Positions 13,967 to 15,005 of a stretch of DNA of 15,005 bases are shown piece after piece. Made by a program: the position numbers and the translations under genes. This DNA is from Actinomycetota bacterium (GTDB taxonomy: Bacteria > Actinomycetota > Thermoleophilia > UBA2241), in NCBI GenBank assembly GCA_003157715.1, contig PMKK01000248.1, positions 6,184 through 21,188 on the forward strand. Reading direction: 5' to 3'. Within the stretch, counting starts at the first letter, position 1. Each line of letters opens with the position of its first letter. The notes beneath the pieces are model-generated. The model worked only from the letters and a program-made list of their open reading frames with translations. It was not told where the DNA came from and ran no database searches.

Positions 13967-14701
13967 GTGACCGCAAGCGAACATCCGGACGCCGGCGACC
14001 GACCCGGGCGACCCATGGCGGGGGCCAGACGCGACGCCGCCCCGCCGGCCCGCGAGGGCGGCGGCCAGGCGGCCGGCACGACGCCGCGCTTTCAGAAGGC
14101 GCTCGACAAAGCCCTGGCGGACTGGGCCGCCGCCGACCCGGCGCGCTGCGCCGGGCTGGCGGGTTGCGAGACGGTGCCCGGGGGAGTGCTCGTCCCGTTC
14201 TTTGGCCAGCCGCACCTCGTATCGCATCCCGGCGGTCGGGTCGAGACCGTGAGCCAGCCGCCCAAGCCGGTCCACGTCTCCATCGTCATTCTGCTTCTTC
14301 ACCACCTGCTGATGGCCGACGCGACGCCCCCGGCGGAGCGCTGGGTGCCGTTCCGCGACATCCCGGGCGGCATGTTCTACGCGCAGGCGTTCGAGGCTCA
14401 CACCGGGCCGCCCCTGGGCCGCCTCGTCGCCGGCGTCGATCCCGACGCCTTCGCCGCCCAAGTGGCCGCGTTTCGCGCCGCTGGTGCGCGCATCACCGGA
14501 GTCGAGCTCGACCTGGCCGATGCCGCGCTGCGCTTCTGGGCGCTGCCGCGCCTGCCGGTCGCGGTGCTGCTGTGGGCCGGCGACGACGAGTTCCCGGGAC
14601 AAGCCAAGATCCTGTTCGACGCCGCCGCGCATCACTACCTGCCCGTCGAGGATCTGTCCGGCATGGGTGAATGGCTCGCCCACCGGCTGGCGCGGGGCTA
14701 G
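13967..14701 (+). CDS. DUF3786 domain-containing protein
   Basis: This 244-residue protein matches DUF3786 from about residue 40 on. It has FQKALDKALADWAAADP, then PKPVHVSIVILLLHHLLMAD, the motif WVPFRDIPGGMFYAQAF, and the C-terminal block ALPRLPVAVLLWAGDDEFPGQ followed by FDAAAHHYLPVEDL. The function is unknown; the family is common in anaerobes with corrinoid or CO-related metabolism. The first 38 residues are low-complexity and probably disordered. The GTG at 13967 is chosen because AAGGGG (13955-13960) lies 6 bases upstream. The frame is open back to 13769, but that would encode the tandem repeat as a His-rich stretch with no family match. It lies upstream of rex on the same strand and is divergent from the nickel/cobalt operon. 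Confidence 0.85.
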   Translation: MTASEHPDAGDRPGRPMAGARRDAAPPAREGGGQAAGTTPRFQKALDKALADWAAADPARCAGLAGCETVPGGVLVPFFGQPHLVSHPGGRVETVSQPPKPVHVSIVILLLHHLLMADATPPAERWVPFRDIPGGMFYAQAFEAHTGPPLGRLVAGVDPDAFAAQVAAFRAAGARITGVELDLADAALRFWALPRLPVAVLLWAGDDEFPGQAKILFDAAAHHYLPVEDLSGMGEWLAHRLARG

Positions 14702-14770
14702 CAGACCAAGGCCCAGCCGCCGCCGCGACCGCATCGTCCTCGACTCACCCCGCGACCGCCCGAAGATCCC

Positions 14771-14807
14771 TTGACAACGGCCATGCTGTGAATATCATCA
14801 CAGCATG
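14771..14807 (+). promoter_or_regulatory. rex promoter with embedded Rex operator
   Basis: TTGACA (14771-14776) is a perfect -35 box. TATCAT (14793-14798), one base from consensus, follows after 16 bases. The -10 lies inside a perfect inverted repeat: CATGCTGTGA (14782-14791) and TCACAGCATG (14798-14807) around a 6-base centre. The core TGTGA-N6-TCACA is the arrangement of the Rex operator (TGTGAACnnnTTCACA in Streptomyces). Rex bound here would block the polymerase, giving negative autoregulation released by high NADH. Confidence 0.85.
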
Positions 14808-14824
14808 GGGAACCGGGGGGGCCG

Positions 14825-15005
14825 TTGACCGATCACGACGAGAGAGTCGCCGATGCGCTCACGCAGGCCAGGCGTGCCGAGAAGCGCGTCTCGTCGCAGA
14901 CCGTCGAGCGCCTGAGCGCTTACCGGCGCGTCCTCGAGGAGCTCGACCGTGACGGGGTCGAGTACGTCCACTCCCACCAGTTGGCGGCCCTGGTCGGGGT
15001 CACGC
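14825..15005 (+). CDS. rex: Redox-sensing transcriptional repressor Rex, N-terminal part
   Basis: The visible 60 codons run off the right edge. They encode an N-terminal winged-helix region: VSSQTVERLSAYRRVLEELDRDGVEYVHSHQLAALVGVT. This follows the Rex pattern (two short helices, then the SSxxLAxxxGvT turn that precedes QIRKDL). Rex senses the NADH/NAD ratio and represses fermentative or respiratory genes when NADH is low. The NADH-binding domain would lie outside the window. The frame has a stop at 14789-14791 and no ATG or GTG before the motif, so the TTG at 14825 is the only reasonable start. A run of seven G (14815-14821) lies 3 bases upstream. About 15 residues precede the usual Rex N-terminus. 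The Rex operator just upstream strongly supports the assignment. Confidence 0.85.
   Translation, partial: MTDHDERVADALTQARRAEKRVSSQTVERLSAYRRVLEELDRDGVEYVHSHQLAALVGVT

Overview
The window comes from a very GC-rich bacterium. It is almost completely coding, with many 1-4 base overlaps between consecutive genes. A Rex-type NADH/NAD sensor, a DUF3786 protein (a family I know mainly from anaerobes) and a nickel/cobalt uptake system together suggest an anaerobic or facultative organism. Candidates include a deep-branching Actinomycetota lineage, Chloroflexota or Desulfobacterota. The sequence alone does not settle this, and nothing in it looks recently transferred: there are no IS elements, tRNAs, phage genes or CRISPR.

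Layout, left to right. Positions 2-205 hold the C-terminal end of a YyaL/SPATA20-like (DUF255) protein. It is followed by a small hairpin, a candidate promoter and a glutaredoxin fused to a second domain (386-1021, + strand). From 10107 down to 1038, on the - strand, runs one long tightly packed gene string: ECF sigma factor, zinc-finger anti-sigma factor, fabZ, fabH, fabD, fabG, fabF, accD, accA, then an ABC exporter ATPase and its permease. This is most of a type II fatty acid synthesis set plus the carboxyltransferase half of acetyl-CoA carboxylase. There is no acpP, no enoyl reductase and no accB/accC in the window.

A second - strand operon (13742-10349) encodes a Fur-family regulator, CbiM, CbiQ and CbiO, an ECF-type nickel/cobalt importer. 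CbiO ends in a histidine-rich tail. A 224-base divergent intergenic region with a 10-bp tandem repeat and two inverted repeats separates fur from a + strand DUF3786 gene (13967-14701). At the right edge a promoter with an embedded, near-ideal Rex operator precedes the start of rex (14825 to beyond the window).

How the genes fit together. The FabH-FabD-FabG-FabZ-FabF set makes and elongates acyl chains from malonyl units whose synthesis needs AccDA. The sigma/anti-sigma pair is joined to fabZ by overlapping start and stop codons, so it is probably co-expressed with lipid synthesis and may control it. The Fur-family protein probably controls the metal importer and itself. Rex probably controls itself. 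The most interesting points are the sigma/anti-sigma pair at the head of the fatty acid operon, the 176-base out-of-frame overlap of accD and accA with no clean accD end, a FabG whose catalytic Asn position appears to be His, and the helically phased repeat between fur and the DUF3786 gene.
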